Part shown: positions 4,468 to 5,655 of the stretch, one piece after another
Layout of the letters: every line of letters begins with the position of its first letter
Position numbering within the stretch: the first letter of the stretch is position 1
DNA from: CAZKCI01 sp964551475
Lineage (GTDB): Bacteria > Auribacterota > Erginobacteria > Erginobacterales > CAZKCI01
DNA length: 5,655 bases
NCBI GenBank assembly: GCA_964551475.1
Contig: CAZKCI010000017.1
Location: 1-5,655, forward strand
Direction: 5' to 3'
Notes under the pieces: model-generated
Database searches by the model: none
Told to the model about the DNA's origin: nothing
Seen by the model: the letters and a program-made list of their open reading frames with translations, nothing else
Made by a program: the position numbers and the translations under genes

Positions 4468-5448
4468 CTATTCCCGCGGGTTGGCCAGGGCGCGGATAAC
4501 TCCTTCCAGACCCCTCACCACCTCCGCCATCGAGCGGTAGTCCAGCGTCTCCGGGGTGTCGCTCGCCCGGTGGTAATGCGGGTTGCGGAAGAAGGCGGTG
4601 TCGGTGACCATCACCGCGGGGATCCCCTCCAGCCAGAAGGAGCGGTGGTCGGAGAGGTCCAGGCCAGGTATGAAACCCGGGGCGGAGACCGACTCCACCG
4701 GGAAAGGGCTCCCGGCGGAGAAGGCCGCGACCACCCTCTTCGTGAGGCGGCGCGAAGGGAGGTTCCCGACCACGGCGATGAAGTTCCCCGCCGTCGGGTA
4801 GCCGAAGCCGAGCGGCGGAGGATAGCGCTGGGAGCGGGGAGAGCCGGTGTAGTAACCGATCATCTCCAGAATGACGGCGCCGACTACGGTCTCGCGCGGA
4901 TCCATCCCCCACCGGACATACACGCGGCTCCCCTGCTCCTCCGTCCGGAAGAAGGGCGGCTCCTCGTTGACGAAGGCGACGAAACGGACCGTCCGCGCCG
5001 TCTCCTCGCTCGAGAAGAGGCGGGCGAGTTCCAACAGCCCCGCCACCCCGCTCGCGTTGTCGTCCGCCCCCGGCGTGGAGGCGGTGTCGTAGTGGGCGCC
5101 CACGATCACCACTTCCCGGGGGACGGCCTTCCCGGTCCGGGAGGCGATCAGGTTGGAATAGGACTTGTCGCCGATCCGGTAGGACTGAGTCTGGACGGAG
5201 TAACCGGCGGCGGCGAACTCCGCGGCTATATACTCCTCAGCCCGGCGCAGTTCCGAGTAATAGGCGGCGTTCCGCTCGCCCAGCTCTCCGGCCAGAAACT
5301 CGACGTGGGAACGAAGCGCGGCGGAGAGGGGCGAATCGGAGAGCGGGAGAGCATCCGGTCGTGTTCGACGCCAGCCGAAGACGCCGAAGCCGAGGATCAG
5401 GAGGAGGACGACGATGACGGCTATCGTCACGGTCCGTTTTCGGTTCAT
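4468..5448 (-). CDS. M28-family zinc metallopeptidase, membrane-anchored
   Basis: A 326-residue protein with an N-terminal hydrophobic anchor (about 7-24) and an M28 aminopeptidase-like domain from about residue 42. Metal and catalytic residues appear complete: His119 in GAHYDT, bridging Asp129 in GADDNASG, Glu162-Glu163 in VNEEPPFF (general base and ligand), Glu195 in EMIGYY, and His293 in HYHRASDT. SDH (266-268) is also as in the family. Members hydrolyse peptides or cyclise N-terminal glutamine. The residues alone do not give the substrate. The domain presumably works outside the cytoplasm. The ATG at 5448 comes 3 bases after the lepB stop, with a weak GGA ribosome site inside the lepB end, which suggests one operon with translational coupling. 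The length is normal for a single-domain M28 enzyme. Confidence 0.92.
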   Translation of the reverse strand: MNRKRTVTIAVIVVLLLILGFGVFGWRRTRPDALPLSDSPLSAALRSHVEFLAGELGERNAAYYSELRRAEEYIAAEFAAAGYSVQTQSYRIGDKSYSNLIASRTGKAVPREVVIVGAHYDTASTPGADDNASGVAGLLELARLFSSEETARTVRFVAFVNEEPPFFRTEEQGSRVYVRWGMDPRETVVGAVILEMIGYYTGSPRSQRYPPPLGFGYPTAGNFIAVVGNLPSRRLTKRVVAAFSAGSPFPVESVSAPGFIPGLDLSDHRSFWLEGIPAVMVTDTAFFRNPHYHRASDTPETLDYRSMAEVVRGLEGVIRALANPRE

Positions 5449-5451
5449 TGT

Positions 5452-5655
5452 TCAGATCCGCAAACCGATCCGCTCCCAGCGGACCCTTTCCCTTCCCCGG
5501 TCCCAGGACCAGACGACGAAGAGGGGGCGCAGGATAACCGCCGAGGCTTTGACCGGGCCGAAATAGCGGCTGTCCGGTCCGCGGGTTCGGTTGTCGCCGA
5601 GGAGAAACACGCCGTCCGGAGGGATCGTCCATCTCTTCCCGTCCGCCGAAAACGA
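5452..5655 (-). CDS. lepB: Signal peptidase I, C-terminal 67 residues; 5' end outside window
   Basis: The minus-strand frame open from the window edge reads IPPDGVFLLGDNRTRGPDSRYFG at visible residues 11-33 (start IPPDGVFLLGDNR), the conserved box E of S26 type I signal peptidases (GDNR..S.DSR), followed by FGPV and a final WERIGLRI tail. The Ser-Lys catalytic residues are on the missing N-terminal part. The family removes signal peptides from exported proteins at the outer face of the cytoplasmic membrane. The usual serine before DSR is replaced here by Pro in RTRGPDSR, which is within the variation of the family. The stop (TGA, 5454-5452) is 3 bases before the M28 peptidase start. Confidence 0.88.
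   Translation of the reverse strand, partial: SFSADGKRWTIPPDGVFLLGDNRTRGPDSRYFGPVKASAVILRPLFVVWSWDRGRERVRWERIGLRI

Overview
The window is GC-rich bacterial chromosome with ordinary housekeeping genes at both ends (ispE at the left, a type I signal peptidase gene lepB at the right). Between them are accessory genes set in an unusually dense collection of small interspersed palindromic repeats. The membrane-anchored TlpA-like thioredoxin and the anchored M28 peptidase with a signal peptidase suggest a cell with an exported compartment, probably Gram-negative. The high GC, the REP-type repeats and the ORF6N gene would fit a deltaproteobacterial, PVC, FCB or candidate-phylum genome, but the sequence does not settle the phylum.

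Left part (1-1300): the last 59 codons of ispE run rightward into a triple CACGAAT repeat and a strong 13-bp hairpin terminator. Facing it on the minus strand are a small protein resembling the PHA-granule-region family (977-1300) and, downstream of it, a TlpA/ResA-type thiol-disulfide oxidoreductase (353-874). A REP-like element lies between these two genes, which are probably cotranscribed.

Middle (1301-3621): a plus-strand gene at 1494-2924 encodes a membrane-anchored protein that I assign tentatively to the linalool dehydratase/isomerase-like (alpha/alpha)6-barrel group. A long hairpin ends exactly at its start codon. After it comes a gene-free stretch of about 700 bases. This holds a 36-bp tandem repeat, a second copy of a 125-bp segment also found at 899-1023, and a roughly 286-bp palindrome-rich element with 25-bp imperfect terminal inverted repeats. 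The 125-bp direct repeats bracket a 2.1-kb segment carrying most of the small PHA-like gene and the whole barrel gene.

Right part (3622-5655): a minus-strand ORF6N-domain gene contains two in-frame palindromes exactly 72 nt apart whose stems differ by compensatory changes. Further right, a minus-strand pair, lepB (3' end only) followed after 3 nt by an M28 metallopeptidase, forms a likely operon.

No tRNA, rRNA or CRISPR array was recognised. The most unusual content is the structured non-coding DNA: the 286-bp element, the covarying palindromes inside the ORF6N gene, and the start-codon hairpin. The individual genes mostly belong to known families.
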